Shown: piece after piece, positions 15,986-25,161 of the stretch
Numbering within the stretch: the first letter of the stretch is position 1
How the letters are laid out: the number at the start of each line of letters is the position of its first letter
Assembly: GCF_019457905.1 (NCBI RefSeq)
Contig: NZ_JAHZSV010000010.1
Span: 124,001-188,000, forward strand
Direction of reading: 5' to 3'
Length of the DNA stretch: 64,000 bases
DNA from: Flagellimonas abyssi
GTDB lineage: Bacteria; Bacteroidota; Bacteroidia; Flavobacteriales; Flavobacteriaceae
Position numbers and translations under genes: made by a program
The notes under the pieces: generated by a model
The model's database searches: none
Seen by the model: only the letters and a program-made list of their open reading frames with translations
Told to the model about the DNA's origin: nothing

Positions 15986-18838
15986 ATGAACACAGAGGTT
16001 TTTGCCGCCAGACACATTGGCATCACAGAAAGAGACTTGCCCCACATGCTCGAAACCATTGGGGTCGAAAGTATGGAACAGCTCATTTATGAGACCATTC
16101 CCGATGACATCAAACTAAAAAAACCATTGGACCTTCCCGAAGGTATCAGTGAACATGAGTTCCTGAGCCACCTGAACGAACTGGCCAAGAAAAACAAGGT
16201 TTTTAAAACCTATATCGGATTGGGGTACCATGAATCGCTTACCCCATCTGTTATTAAAAGAAATATTCTGGAAAATCCAGGATGGTATACCGCCTACACC
16301 CCCTATCAGGCTGAAATTGCCCAAGGTAGGTTGGAAGCGCTTTTAAATTTCCAGACCATGGTAAGCGACCTTACCGGAATGGAAATTGCCAATGCATCGC
16401 TATTGGATGAGAGTACAGCGGCGGCCGAGGCCATGAACATGTTGTTCGAGCTTCGTAGCCGTCAACAGAAAAAAAGCGGTGCGGTAAAATTCTTTGTTTC
16501 CGAAGAAATATTGCCACAAACATTGAGCTTATTGGAAACAAGAGCTATTCCTTTGGGGATAGAACTTGTAATCGGTGACCATGAGACCTTTGATTTTTCA
16601 GAAGAATTCTATGGTGCGTTGTTACAATATCCGGGAAAACATGGTCAGGTAAACGACTATGCATCTTTTGTTGAAAAAGCGAAGGAAAATGAAATTAAAG
16701 TAGCCGTTGCTGCCGACATTTTGAGCTTGGTCCTATTGACCCCTCCGGGTGAATGGGGTGTGGATGCCGTGGTGGGAACCACGCAGCGTTTTGGGATTCC
16801 ATTGGGGTATGGCGGACCACATGCTGCATTCTTTGCCACTAAAGAGGAGTACAAACGAAGCATTCCCGGACGTATCATAGGTATCACAAAAGATACTGAT
16901 GGCAACCCAGCGCTCAGAATGGCGCTTCAAACTAGGGAGCAGCATATAAAAAGGGACAAAGCCACCTCAAATATTTGTACCGCCCAAGTACTGTTGGCCG
17001 TGATGGCGGGCATGTACGCCGTATATCATGGACCAGAAGGTTTGAAATATATTGCGAACAAAGTACACAATAACACCAAAAAGTTGGTCAGCGTCTTGGA
17101 AGCGCATGGTTTTGAACAAATGAACAGTGCTTATTTTGATACTGTTGAGGTAAAAGTGAAAAACAGCAACAAACTGAAAGAAGTTGCTGAAAGCAAAGAC
17201 ATCAACCTTCACTACATTGACGAGAGCACAGTGTCCATTTCTTTGAACGAAGCCGTTTCCAATACTGATGTTGAAACTTTGATCTCCTGCTTTTTGGAAT
17301 CACATGATTTAGATGAAAAATCTTTGAGTGATGTTCAATTGGACGAAGCTATTCCGACCAACCTTCAAAGACAAGCCCCGTTTATGGAGCATGAAGTCTT
17401 CAACTCCTATCATTCCGAAACTGAATTGATGCGTTACATCAAAAAATTGGAACGTAAAGATTTGGCCTTGAATCAATCCATGATTTCTTTAGGTAGCTGT
17501 ACAATGAAGCTGAATGCCGCATCGGAAATGTTACCATTGAGCTGGGGCGAATGGGGAAACATCCACCCATTTGTGCCTTTAAATCAAGCAGAAGGTTACC
17601 AAACGGTCCTAAAATCATTGGAAGAGCAATTGAATGTCATCACAGGGTTTTCTGCGACCTCCCTTCAACCCAACTCTGGTGCGCAAGGTGAATATGCGGG
17701 TCTTATGGTTATCCGTGCTTACCATGAATCCAGAGGAGAGGGACATCGCAACATCTGTTTGATTCCTGCTTCTGCCCACGGCACCAATCCTGCTTCGGCC
17801 GTAATGGCAGGCATGAAAGTGGTCGTGACCAAAACCGATGAAAAAGGAAATATCGATTTGAACGATTTGGAAGAGAAAGTGAATCAACATGCGGAGAACC
17901 TAGCTGCATTAATGGTCACCTACCCTTCCACTCACGGGGTTTTTGAATCCTCCATAAAACAGATTACAAAACTTGTCCACGACAACGGCGGACAAGTTTA
18001 CATGGACGGTGCCAACATGAACGCACAAGTAGGATTGACCAATCCTGCAACCATTGGAGCGGACGTTTGCCACTTGAACCTGCACAAGACCTTTGCCATT
18101 CCGCACGGAGGCGGAGGACCAGGTGTTGGACCTATTTGCGTGGCCGAGCAGTTGAAACCGTTTTTACCGACCAATCCAGTAATTCCTACGGGGGGAGAAA
18201 ATGCCATCACAGCCATTTCATCAGCGCCATGGGGAAGCTCTTTGGTGTGCTTGATTTCTTATGGATATATTAAAATGTTGGGTTCAGAAGGACTGACAAA
18301 TGCAACCAAGGCTGCCATCCTCAACGCCAACTACATCAAAGACCGTTTAAAAGGTAAGTTCGATGTACTGTATGCTGGCGAAAGAGGACGTGCCGCCCAC
18401 GAAATGATCATTGATTGCAGACCATTTAAAGCCAACGGCATCGAAGTTACCGATATTGCCAAACGTCTGATCGATTATGGTTTCCATGCACCAACGGTAT
18501 CGTTCCCCGTAGCTGGAACATTAATGATAGAGCCAACGGAAAGCGAGAGTCGTGCAGAATTGGACCGCTTCTGTAATGCCTTGTTATCCATCAGAACAGA
18601 AATCGATGAGGCTACTGCCGATGAGACGGACAATGTCCTGAAAAATGCACCCCACACATTGGCCATGGTTACCAGCGATTCTTGGGAGCACCCATATAGC
18701 AGGGAAAAAGCGGCCTTCCCATTACCTTATATTACCGAAAACAAATTTTGGCCAAGTATACGAAGAACAGATGAGGCGTTTGGGGATCGTAATTTAATGT
18801 GTACCTGTGCACCTATCGAAGATTACATAGAGGCCTAA
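15986..18838 (+). CDS. gcvP: Glycine dehydrogenase (decarboxylating), P protein
   Basis: 950 aa, the fused alpha2-type P protein. It decarboxylates glycine and loads the aminomethyl group on GcvH. The N-terminal half has RHIGITERDLPHML and the C-terminal half the PLP-lysine motif HLNLHKTFAIPHGGGGPG, with SLGSCTMKLNAASEM. The start at 15986 (MNTEVFAARHIG) is preferred because the extra upstream codons fall on the promoter. A terminator follows directly. gcvH and gcvT are not in this window, so the system is split. Confidence 0.97.
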   Translation: MNTEVFAARHIGITERDLPHMLETIGVESMEQLIYETIPDDIKLKKPLDLPEGISEHEFLSHLNELAKKNKVFKTYIGLGYHESLTPSVIKRNILENPGWYTAYTPYQAEIAQGRLEALLNFQTMVSDLTGMEIANASLLDESTAAAEAMNMLFELRSRQQKKSGAVKFFVSEEILPQTLSLLETRAIPLGIELVIGDHETFDFSEEFYGALLQYPGKHGQVNDYASFVEKAKENEIKVAVAADILSLVLLTPPGEWGVDAVVGTTQRFGIPLGYGGPHAAFFATKEEYKRSIPGRIIGITKDTDGNPALRMALQTREQHIKRDKATSNICTAQVLLAVMAGMYAVYHGPEGLKYIANKVHNNTKKLVSVLEAHGFEQMNSAYFDTVEVKVKNSNKLKEVAESKDINLHYIDESTVSISLNEAVSNTDVETLISCFLESHDLDEKSLSDVQLDEAIPTNLQRQAPFMEHEVFNSYHSETELMRYIKKLERKDLALNQSMISLGSCTMKLNAASEMLPLSWGEWGNIHPFVPLNQAEGYQTVLKSLEEQLNVITGFSATSLQPNSGAQGEYAGLMVIRAYHESRGEGHRNICLIPASAHGTNPASAVMAGMKVVVTKTDEKGNIDLNDLEEKVNQHAENLAALMVTYPSTHGVFESSIKQITKLVHDNGGQVYMDGANMNAQVGLTNPATIGADVCHLNLHKTFAIPHGGGGPGVGPICVAEQLKPFLPTNPVIPTGGENAITAISSAPWGSSLVCLISYGYIKMLGSEGLTNATKAAILNANYIKDRLKGKFDVLYAGERGRAAHEMIIDCRPFKANGIEVTDIAKRLIDYGFHAPTVSFPVAGTLMIEPTESESRAELDRFCNALLSIRTEIDEATADETDNVLKNAPHTLAMVTSDSWEHPYSREKAAFPLPYITENKFWPSIRRTDEAFGDRNLMCTCAPIEDYIEA

Positions 18839-18859
18839 AAACCACTATAAACATTGATT

Positions 18860-18896
18860 AAAAGCCTTGTTACTAATAATAGTTCAAGGCTTTTTT
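18860..18896 (+). terminator. Intrinsic terminator of gcvP
   Basis: AAAAGCCTTG pairs with CAAGGCTTTT around a 13-base loop and is followed by a T run. Confidence 0.85.
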
Positions 18897-18942
18897 CGTA
18901 TCCAGCAATATATGAGTTACCTTTTGAACATTGTATAATTTA

Positions 18943-18956
18943 TTATGCATGCATAA
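18943..18956. promoter_or_regulatory. Perfect 14-bp palindrome upstream of the KAS III cluster
   Basis: TTATGCATGCATAA is fully palindromic and lies 51 bases before the ketoacyl synthase ATG. It has the shape of a dimeric repressor site, but no regulator is known. Confidence 0.3.
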
Positions 18957-19007
18957 CAATAATGGTTCAATACCTTAAATTGTATTGATTAAAAACCTCC
19001 GCACAAT

Positions 19008-20066
19008 ATGAAAATTGGCATAATAGGCACCGGGAGTCACATTCCTTCCATAATTACCAAAAACGAAAATTTTTTGGACCATCAGTTTATGGAAACCGAC
19101 GGCTCCTCCTTTGAACAAAAAAACAATGTGATTATTGAAAAATTTGAAGCTATCACAGGTATTTCGAATCGAAGGTATGCCCAACCAGACCTCAAAACAT
19201 CGGATATTGGTTTTTTGGCTGCCGAAGAAGCCATAGCAAGTGCTGGGGTGAATAAAGAGGAGTTAGATTACATTATCTTCGCCCATAATTTTGGTGACCT
19301 TACTCCAGGAAAAATACAAGGGGATACGCTACCGAGCCTCGCCACCCGTGTTAAACATCTATTACGAATACAAAATCCTAAATGCGTTGCGTACGATCTT
19401 ATCTTCGGTTGCCCCGGCTGGATAGAAGGTATGATTCAAGCTACTGCATTTATCAAAAGTGGCATGGCCAAAAAGTGTTTGGTCATCGGAGCGGAAACAC
19501 TATCCAGAGTTGTTGACCGACACGACCGCGACAGCATGATTTTTTCCGATGGTGCAGGAGCTGCTATCCTTGAGGCCAATTCCCCCAAAGGAGAGATATT
19601 ATCCCATGCATCGGAAACGTATGCCAATGAAGAGGCATACTATCTTTATTTTGATAAATCGAACAGCCCTTTGGAGTCCAAAGACACACGATATATTAAA
19701 ATGCAGGGGAGAAAAATATATGAATTTGCCTGCATCAACGTACCCAAGGCCATGGCTTCTTGCCTAGATGATAGCGGAGTTGATATTGAGGACGTTAAAA
19801 AAATATTCATCCATCAAGCCAACGAAAAAATGGACGAGGCCATTATAAAAAGATTTTATAAAATCTACGGAAAACCTGTGCCAGAAAATGTAATGCCGAT
19901 GAGCATACACGATTTGGGAAACAGTTCGGTTGCCACGGTTCCCACACTTTATGATATGGTTCTTAAAGGAAAACTACCGGAACATGAAGTAAAAAAGGGA
20001 GACGTTGTTATATTTGCAAGTGTTGGTGCAGGAATGAACATCAATGCCATTGTATATCGATATTAA
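19008..20066 (+). CDS. 3-oxoacyl-ACP synthase III family protein
   Basis: 352 aa thiolase-fold enzyme. The catalytic triad is visible: Cys in DLIFGCPGW, His in IFIHQANEK and Asn in HDLGNSSVA. FabH-like enzymes start acyl chains by condensing an acyl-CoA with malonyl-ACP, but the partner genes here (methyltransferase, glycosyltransferase) and the long insertion near residues 90-130 suggest a specialised branch rather than the housekeeping FabH. Its stop is directly followed by the methyltransferase ATG. Confidence 0.88.
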   Translation: MKIGIIGTGSHIPSIITKNENFLDHQFMETDGSSFEQKNNVIIEKFEAITGISNRRYAQPDLKTSDIGFLAAEEAIASAGVNKEELDYIIFAHNFGDLTPGKIQGDTLPSLATRVKHLLRIQNPKCVAYDLIFGCPGWIEGMIQATAFIKSGMAKKCLVIGAETLSRVVDRHDRDSMIFSDGAGAAILEANSPKGEILSHASETYANEEAYYLYFDKSNSPLESKDTRYIKMQGRKIYEFACINVPKAMASCLDDSGVDIEDVKKIFIHQANEKMDEAIIKRFYKIYGKPVPENVMPMSIHDLGNSSVATVPTLYDMVLKGKLPEHEVKKGDVVIFASVGAGMNINAIVYRY

Positions 20067-20591
20067 ATGTACGAAAACAACTTTCCCAACAAACGCTACA
20101 AACATACATTGGCGTTCTTACAAAAACACATTGATACTTCAGAGACCATTTTGGATTTAGGGGTTGAAAATCCCTTTTCAGAAATAATGAAATCCAATGG
20201 GTACAGTATTACGAATACTGCCGGAGAAGATTTGGATGTCGATTTTGAAAGTATTGTAAAATCTAATGCCGATGTTGTAACTGCTTTCGAAATCTTTGAG
20301 CATTTAATAGCACCTTTTAATGTTCTTAAAGAAATAAAAGCGGATAAATTGGTCGCAAGCATACCCATGCGATTGTGGTTTGCACCTGCCTACCGCAGTA
20401 AAACCGACCCATGGGACAGGCACTATCACGAATTTGAGGATTGGCAGTTTGACTGGCTCTTGGAAAAAGCCGGATGGACCATAAAAGATTCCTCCAAGTG
20501 GACAAATCCCTCCAAAAAAATAGGCCTTCGCCCTATTCTTCGATATTTTACAAATCGATACTATATCGTATATGCGGAAAGAGAGCATTAA
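20067..20591 (+). CDS. Small SAM-dependent methyltransferase-like protein
   Basis: 174 aa. A short Rossmann methyltransferase pattern is visible: ETILDLGVENPFSEIM (motif I), the acidic GEDLDVDFE, and DVVTAFEIFEHLIAPFNVL (motif post II). It is shorter than most class I enzymes and the glycine motif is weak, so activity is not assured. The ATG directly abuts the KAS III stop, so translation is coupled. Substrate unknown, perhaps a lipid or glycan made by neighbours. Confidence 0.7.
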   Translation: MYENNFPNKRYKHTLAFLQKHIDTSETILDLGVENPFSEIMKSNGYSITNTAGEDLDVDFESIVKSNADVVTAFEIFEHLIAPFNVLKEIKADKLVASIPMRLWFAPAYRSKTDPWDRHYHEFEDWQFDWLLEKAGWTIKDSSKWTNPSKKIGLRPILRYFTNRYYIVYAEREH

Positions 20592-20593
20592 CC

Positions 20594-20670
20594 GTCATTT
20601 CGAAATGAGCAAAGCGATTGAGAAATCTCTCCTTAGTTTTTTTGGATTTCTCACATTCGTTCGAAATGAC
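20594..20670. repeat. Imperfect inverted-repeat element (REP/MITE-like)
   Basis: The element begins GTCATTTCGA and ends TCGAAATGAC, exact inverted ends, with internal GAGAAATC / GATTTCTC also inverted. Such hairpin-forming units are scattered in many Flavobacteriaceae genomes. Only this copy is seen in the window, in the gap between the methyltransferase and glycosyltransferase genes. Confidence 0.65.
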
Positions 20671-20717
20671 AACAAACTAATTTGGGATTTGTAGATTGTT
20701 TTTTGGAATTTTAGCAC

Positions 20718-21563
20718 ATGCGCATCAGTATTGTTATTCCAGCTCACAATGAAGCAATTTTTTTACAAGATTGCCTAGATTCCTTTGTGGGTCAGACCTA
20801 CTTGCCCAATGAAGTGATTGTTGTGGACGACAATTCTTCCGACAACACTTTTAATATTGCAAAAGACTACGCACAAAAATACAACTGGATAAAAGCCGTT
20901 CAGCGCAGCTCGTCCAACGAACATATTCCGGGCAAAAAAGTTGTGGACACTTTTAATTTTGGATTGGAACAAACCTCAGATTTTGACCTCATTGGAAAGT
21001 TTGATGCAGACATTATTCTGCCCGAAAATTATTTTGAACTCATCGTTAATCAATTTCAGGCCAACTGGAAACTCGGAATGTGCTCCGGACTTCTCTACAT
21101 CAAAAAAGGAGAAAATTGGATTTATGAAAACATTGCGGATAAAAATCATATCCGGGGACCAATCAAACTTTATCATAAAGCCTGCTTTAACAAAATCGGC
21201 GGTCTGCGTCCGGGCGTAGGCTGGGACACTGTGGATACACTTCTGGCCAAATACCACGATTTTGATACATTGACGATTCCTGAACTCAAGGTGAAACATC
21301 TTCGCCCGACGGGACACGGGTACAGCACCAAAAACTATCAATCCAAGGGTGTCGCGATGTATAAAATGGGTTATGGACTCGTACTCACTAAAATTGCCAC
21401 ATTAAAAATGGCCTTGCAGGCTAAAAGTCCGGGGTTATACTTCCAAGCCATATTTGGCTACCTAAGAGCTTTCTTCCAACAGCAACCCAAATACGTTTCC
21501 AGAAAAGAGGGAAAGTTTATAAGGAGCTACCGTTGGAGGGGAATTTGGTCCAAATTCTTTTAA
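20718..21563 (+). CDS. Glycosyltransferase family 2
   Basis: 281 aa GT-A enzyme. The nucleotide-sugar fold starts ISIVIPAHNEAIFLQDCLDSF, with VVDDNSSDNT, and the metal site DxD appears as GKFDADIILPE. GT2 enzymes transfer sugars to glycans or lipids at the inner face of the membrane. The C-terminal region is basic and hydrophobic (GLYFQAIFGYLRAFF), suggesting membrane association. Same direction as the KAS III and methyltransferase genes; probably one cluster. Confidence 0.9.
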   Translation: MRISIVIPAHNEAIFLQDCLDSFVGQTYLPNEVIVVDDNSSDNTFNIAKDYAQKYNWIKAVQRSSSNEHIPGKKVVDTFNFGLEQTSDFDLIGKFDADIILPENYFELIVNQFQANWKLGMCSGLLYIKKGENWIYENIADKNHIRGPIKLYHKACFNKIGGLRPGVGWDTVDTLLAKYHDFDTLTIPELKVKHLRPTGHGYSTKNYQSKGVAMYKMGYGLVLTKIATLKMALQAKSPGLYFQAIFGYLRAFFQQQPKYVSRKEGKFIRSYRWRGIWSKFF

Positions 21564-21583
21564 AAAACACCTATAATTCCTCA

Positions 21584-21634
21584 TCCGTCAATTGAAAATA
21601 GGGTTCCATCAATTGGAAATGAACATCTATCAAT
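21584..21634 (+). promoter_or_regulatory. Triple 21-bp direct repeat, LytTR-type operator
   Basis: TCCGTCAAT (21584), TCCATCAAT (21605) and TCTATCAAT (21626) recur with an exact 21-base period. The first matches 7 of 8 fixed positions of the LytTR consensus, the others fewer. The last repeat ends 67 bases before the protease ATG at 21702, similar to the spacing of the 7.1 kb repeats (72 bases) to their ORF. Confidence 0.5.
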
Positions 21635-21656
21635 TCACATATACCTCTTATTGTTA

Positions 21657-21680
21657 AAATTTCTTTCTTGAAAGAAATTT
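21657..21680. repeat. Perfect 11-bp inverted repeat upstream of the C10 protease
   Basis: AAATTTCTTTC and GAAAGAAATTT flank a two-base loop. It lies between the direct repeats and the ATG and could be an operator or an mRNA leader hairpin. Confidence 0.45.
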
Positions 21681-21701
21681 ACTACCAAAAATTAAATTCG
21701 T

Positions 21702-22912
21702 ATGAAAAAATTGATTGTAATATCTTTTATCATTTTCTACGATGTGCTCTTACATCCTGTGATAAAGATACTATTGAGAATCAAACTGAAATTAAGAACA
21801 ATGAGTATTTTATCACTAAACAGGAAGCTACATCCATCGCCTCCACTTTAGAATTCAATTCAAAAGCAGAAAGCAATAAAAAATTGGCTTCATCTACTAA
21901 AACCATCGACACAGTTTTAACGGTACCAGACTCATCAGGAATTACCGCTTTTTATATATTTAATTATCATGAAGGAGGCTTTATAATAATATCTGGAGAT
22001 AAAAGTTCTCAACCAATTTTAGCATACTCTAATGAAAATAATTTTGATTTTTCGAATAGAGAAATACCGTCGGGACTGTTATGGTGGCTTGAAGAAGCCA
22101 CTATAAACATTTTAAAAATAAGGAATAATTCAGAAGAAGGTTCAACAAATAATCATTCAACTAAAGAGTTATATGAGCCTTGTCCAATGCAAATGGCAAT
22201 TTCTGAAAATATCTCTTTAAATTCAAAGTGTGGTGGTCCTAACCCCGGGGAAGAACCCAATTGCAATGATATTCATAACTATTATGGACCATTAATTGGT
22301 TCAAAATGGAGCCAATGGTCAGGTTTTAACAATTACTTGCCAAATATGGGATGTGAAAGCTATCAAGGTAAACCACCTTCTGGATGTGTTGCGACCGCTA
22401 TTGGACAAGTAATGAGATACTATCAATATCCAAATTCATACGTTTGGCAAAATATGCCGCTTACAAGTGCTGGATCAAATGAAATTTCACAATTGTTAAA
22501 AGACATAGGTACAGCAGTACAAATGAATTATAATTGTACTGGCTCAGGAGCTCATACAGAAAATGGTGTAGACGCTTTAAAAAATATATTTGATTACTCT
22601 TCAGCTTCTTATGGAACTTGGAATCATTCAACCGTTAAGGGAGAAATAATTTCTGGAAGGCCGGTTATTCTTGCCGGTTATAATGACAAGGACTGTTTTC
22701 TTTGGTGGTGCGGTTATGAAGATGGACATGCTTGGGTTTGTGAAGGGTTTAGGTCTCATTATTATTGTGAATTAGGCATACAGAGTACTTACTATTATAT
22801 GAATTGGGGTTGGGGCGGCAGTTATAATGGCTACTATGGATACAATTCTTGGAACCCTAGCACCTTTAACTTTAAATACAATAAACGCATGCTCTATAAT
22901 ATCAAACCATAA
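21702..22912 (+). pseudogene. C10-family (streptopain-like) cysteine protease, frameshifted in signal peptide
   Basis: The protease domain is intact: active Cys in KPPSGCVATAIGQVMRYYQY, active His in EDGHAWVCEGF, and NWGWGG behind. A Spi/propeptide-like region precedes it (KQEATSIASTLEF; GGFIIISGDKSSQPILAYS). The ATG at 21702 begins a signal peptide MKKLIVISFIIF, but the lipobox ALTSC and all of the protein are in another frame. A one-base loss between about 21735 and 21750 would explain this. The only in-frame start is a TTG at 21668 that gives no secretion signal. Either a real decayed gene or a sequencing error. Confidence 0.65.
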
Positions 22913-22927
22913 CTTAAACAATCAAAA

Positions 22928-23365
22928 ATGTCTAAAATAAATTCCATAATCGTTTTCCTTATTTTTCTTGCTTGTAAGAAGGAATGCAACGAATGCTTTA
23001 CGCCGCCACAACCTTTACTGTTCGAACTTGTATCCCAAGATTCTGGAGATAACTTGATTTCCAACGGCACCTATACTTCCAATGAAATTGAGATTGTTAA
23101 TCAATCAAACAACCAATCAGTGGAATTCTCCATCGCTCAAAACGGAGGCACTAATCTATTGAACATCAATACTGTTGGTTGGGAAACCGAAACTATCAAC
23201 TACCTAATTACGGCAAAGAACGAATTCTTGTTTACACTGCAGTTAAATGCTGAACGAATTTCTGAAGATTGTTGTTCTTACACGAAATATTCGGACATTG
23301 AAATATCAGGTTCAGACTATGAAATAAACCCTGAAACCGGCATTTATAGCATCTTTGTGCCTTAA
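22928..23365 (+). CDS. Small lipoprotein beside the C10 protease
   Basis: 145 aa. The lipoprotein signal is MSKINSIIVFLIFLAC, with lipobox FLAC, followed by a cysteine-rich KKECNECF. The mature part looks all-beta, with ENDCCSYTKYSDIEISGSDYE-like beta hairpins. It starts 15 bases after the protease, so they are likely co-transcribed. C10 proteases of Bacteroides and streptococci have small inhibitors encoded alongside; that role is possible here but unproven. Ends one base before the convergent pafA stop. Confidence 0.65.
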   Translation: MSKINSIIVFLIFLACKKECNECFTPPQPLLFELVSQDSGDNLISNGTYTSNEIEIVNQSNNQSVEFSIAQNGGTNLLNINTVGWETETINYLITAKNEFLFTLQLNAERISEDCCSYTKYSDIEISGSDYEINPETGIYSIFVP

Positions 23366-25045
23366 CTAATCAAACTCCAAAACCTCCCCGATAGGCTGAC
23401 CCGTGGCACCACTTGGGAACGCAATGCCCAGCAAAGCTGCAATGGTGGGTGCAATATCAGGAATCTCCGTACGGTTTACCGTACTTCCCTGTTTAATCCC
23501 TTTACCATAAAGCAATAACGGCACATGGGTATCGTAGATTTGAGGCGAACCGTGTGTGGAGCCTGTTCTACTGTACGAAATATAACCCACATTGGGAACC
23601 AAAAGAATATCTCCAGAACGTTTTTGATTGTATCCGTTCTGCAAAATGTACGGTATACCTTCGATATATTCGTTCTCCCACATTTGATGGGCTGTGTATA
23701 CTTGACCAATGCCATCGTAGGTCAATAATTCCATGGCAATATCTTCTTGGGCATCTTCTAGGTCGATATCCAAGTTGGCCAATATTTTATGGTCTAAAAA
23801 CAATTGATAATTGGAAAGGTTCCTTACCACATCTGTAGTTCCGTATTTATACTGAAGAAACTCGCCAAACTTTGTTTTCATACCGTTCATATCCAAATAC
23901 CCTGCAGGAATCTTGGAATCTATCAAATAAGACGGAACATCGATAGCAGCATGGTCCGCTGTAAGGAACACAGTATACTCGCCTTCTCCCACCTTCTCAT
24001 CCAAAGTAGAGAAAATACGGGCCAAATCTTGATCTAATCTTATGTAAGTATCTTCAATCTCCTTAGAGTTCACCCCAAAAAAGTGACCTACATAATCCGT
24101 ACTGGAAAAACTAATGGCCAAGAAATCAGTGATGGTATCTGCTCCAAGCTCTTCGCCTTCCAAAGCAGCCAAGGCAAAGTCAGCTGTAATGCTATTTCCA
24201 TAAGGGCTTCTTCTTATCAAATCGAACTGACCGTTTTGATCCCAAATTGCCGGAAGGTCATGAGGAAAAGTATTGCTGGCCTCCCCTTCTTGCAACCCTT
24301 CATAAGTATTGGCATCCAAACCACTTTCTACATACGTTTCAATAGGCTTTAGCGTATTCCATGGCTTTTTGTACGACTCTACTATATCCGAACTATTAAA
24401 GTCCACTACCCATTGGGGCAATTCATCCATGTAATAAGTGCTTGTAATCCAGTTGCCATCTTGTCCGCCCTCGAACCAGTATGCTGCATTTGCTGCATGC
24501 CCCGCTGGAAGAATGGCACCTCTATCTTTTAAAGCCACTCCGATTACTTTCCCCCTTTTTTGGGTATGTAAACGCAATTCGTCTGTGATGGTAGTGGTGA
24601 GCATACGGTGTGGAGACATTTTCCCGGCATCCGATGTTGTACCTACTGAAGCATAACTATCATCTCCTGCGCAATACACATCTTCGCCGGATTCCTTATC
24701 GAACCAATCGTTTCCGATGATACCGTGCGTTGCTGGGGTTGTTCCCGTATACACCGAGGTATGGCCCGGCCCTGTGCTGGTGGGCGCATAGTTAAAGTGG
24801 TTGTTTTTACAATTGAACCCTTCGTTTACCAATCGCTTAAAGCCCCCTTCTCCGTACTGATTCCAAAAACGTGTGAGATAATCGTATCGCATCTGGTCTA
24901 CCACAATGCCCACTACGAGTTTAGGCGATTGTGCGATGGGCGCTGGTTGTTGTACTTCCGCATCGTTCTTCTTTCTTCGCTGTCCGTAGGACATACTGAT
25001 CATGCACAATGCTAAAATGGAAACTATAAGGTTGGTTGTTCTCAT
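23366..25045 (-). CDS. pafA: Alkaline phosphatase PafA-like
   Basis: 559 aa with a signal peptide MRTTNLIVSILALCMISMSYGQ, so it is exported. The type-I phosphodiesterase/nucleotide pyrophosphatase fold has VGIVVDQMRYDYL (metal Asp), the nucleophile Thr in APTSTGPGHTSVYTG, and metal ligands in DHAAIDVP and GSTHGSPQIYDTHVPL. PafA releases phosphate from organic esters and is common in marine flavobacteria. A stand-alone gene. Confidence 0.9.
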   Translation of the reverse strand: MRTTNLIVSILALCMISMSYGQRRKKNDAEVQQPAPIAQSPKLVVGIVVDQMRYDYLTRFWNQYGEGGFKRLVNEGFNCKNNHFNYAPTSTGPGHTSVYTGTTPATHGIIGNDWFDKESGEDVYCAGDDSYASVGTTSDAGKMSPHRMLTTTITDELRLHTQKRGKVIGVALKDRGAILPAGHAANAAYWFEGGQDGNWITSTYYMDELPQWVVDFNSSDIVESYKKPWNTLKPIETYVESGLDANTYEGLQEGEASNTFPHDLPAIWDQNGQFDLIRRSPYGNSITADFALAALEGEELGADTITDFLAISFSSTDYVGHFFGVNSKEIEDTYIRLDQDLARIFSTLDEKVGEGEYTVFLTADHAAIDVPSYLIDSKIPAGYLDMNGMKTKFGEFLQYKYGTTDVVRNLSNYQLFLDHKILANLDIDLEDAQEDIAMELLTYDGIGQVYTAHQMWENEYIEGIPYILQNGYNQKRSGDILLVPNVGYISYSRTGSTHGSPQIYDTHVPLLLYGKGIKQGSTVNRTEIPDIAPTIAALLGIAFPSGATGQPIGEVLEFD

Positions 25046-25161
25046 GTTATAGGTTTAATCTAATTAGGGCAAAACTATTCATTTATCCCGTTTTAAAATT
25101 TAAATGAAGGTTAAAAGCTGCACAATATTCTTATTTTTATCATCTCAAGTCCAAAAAACGC

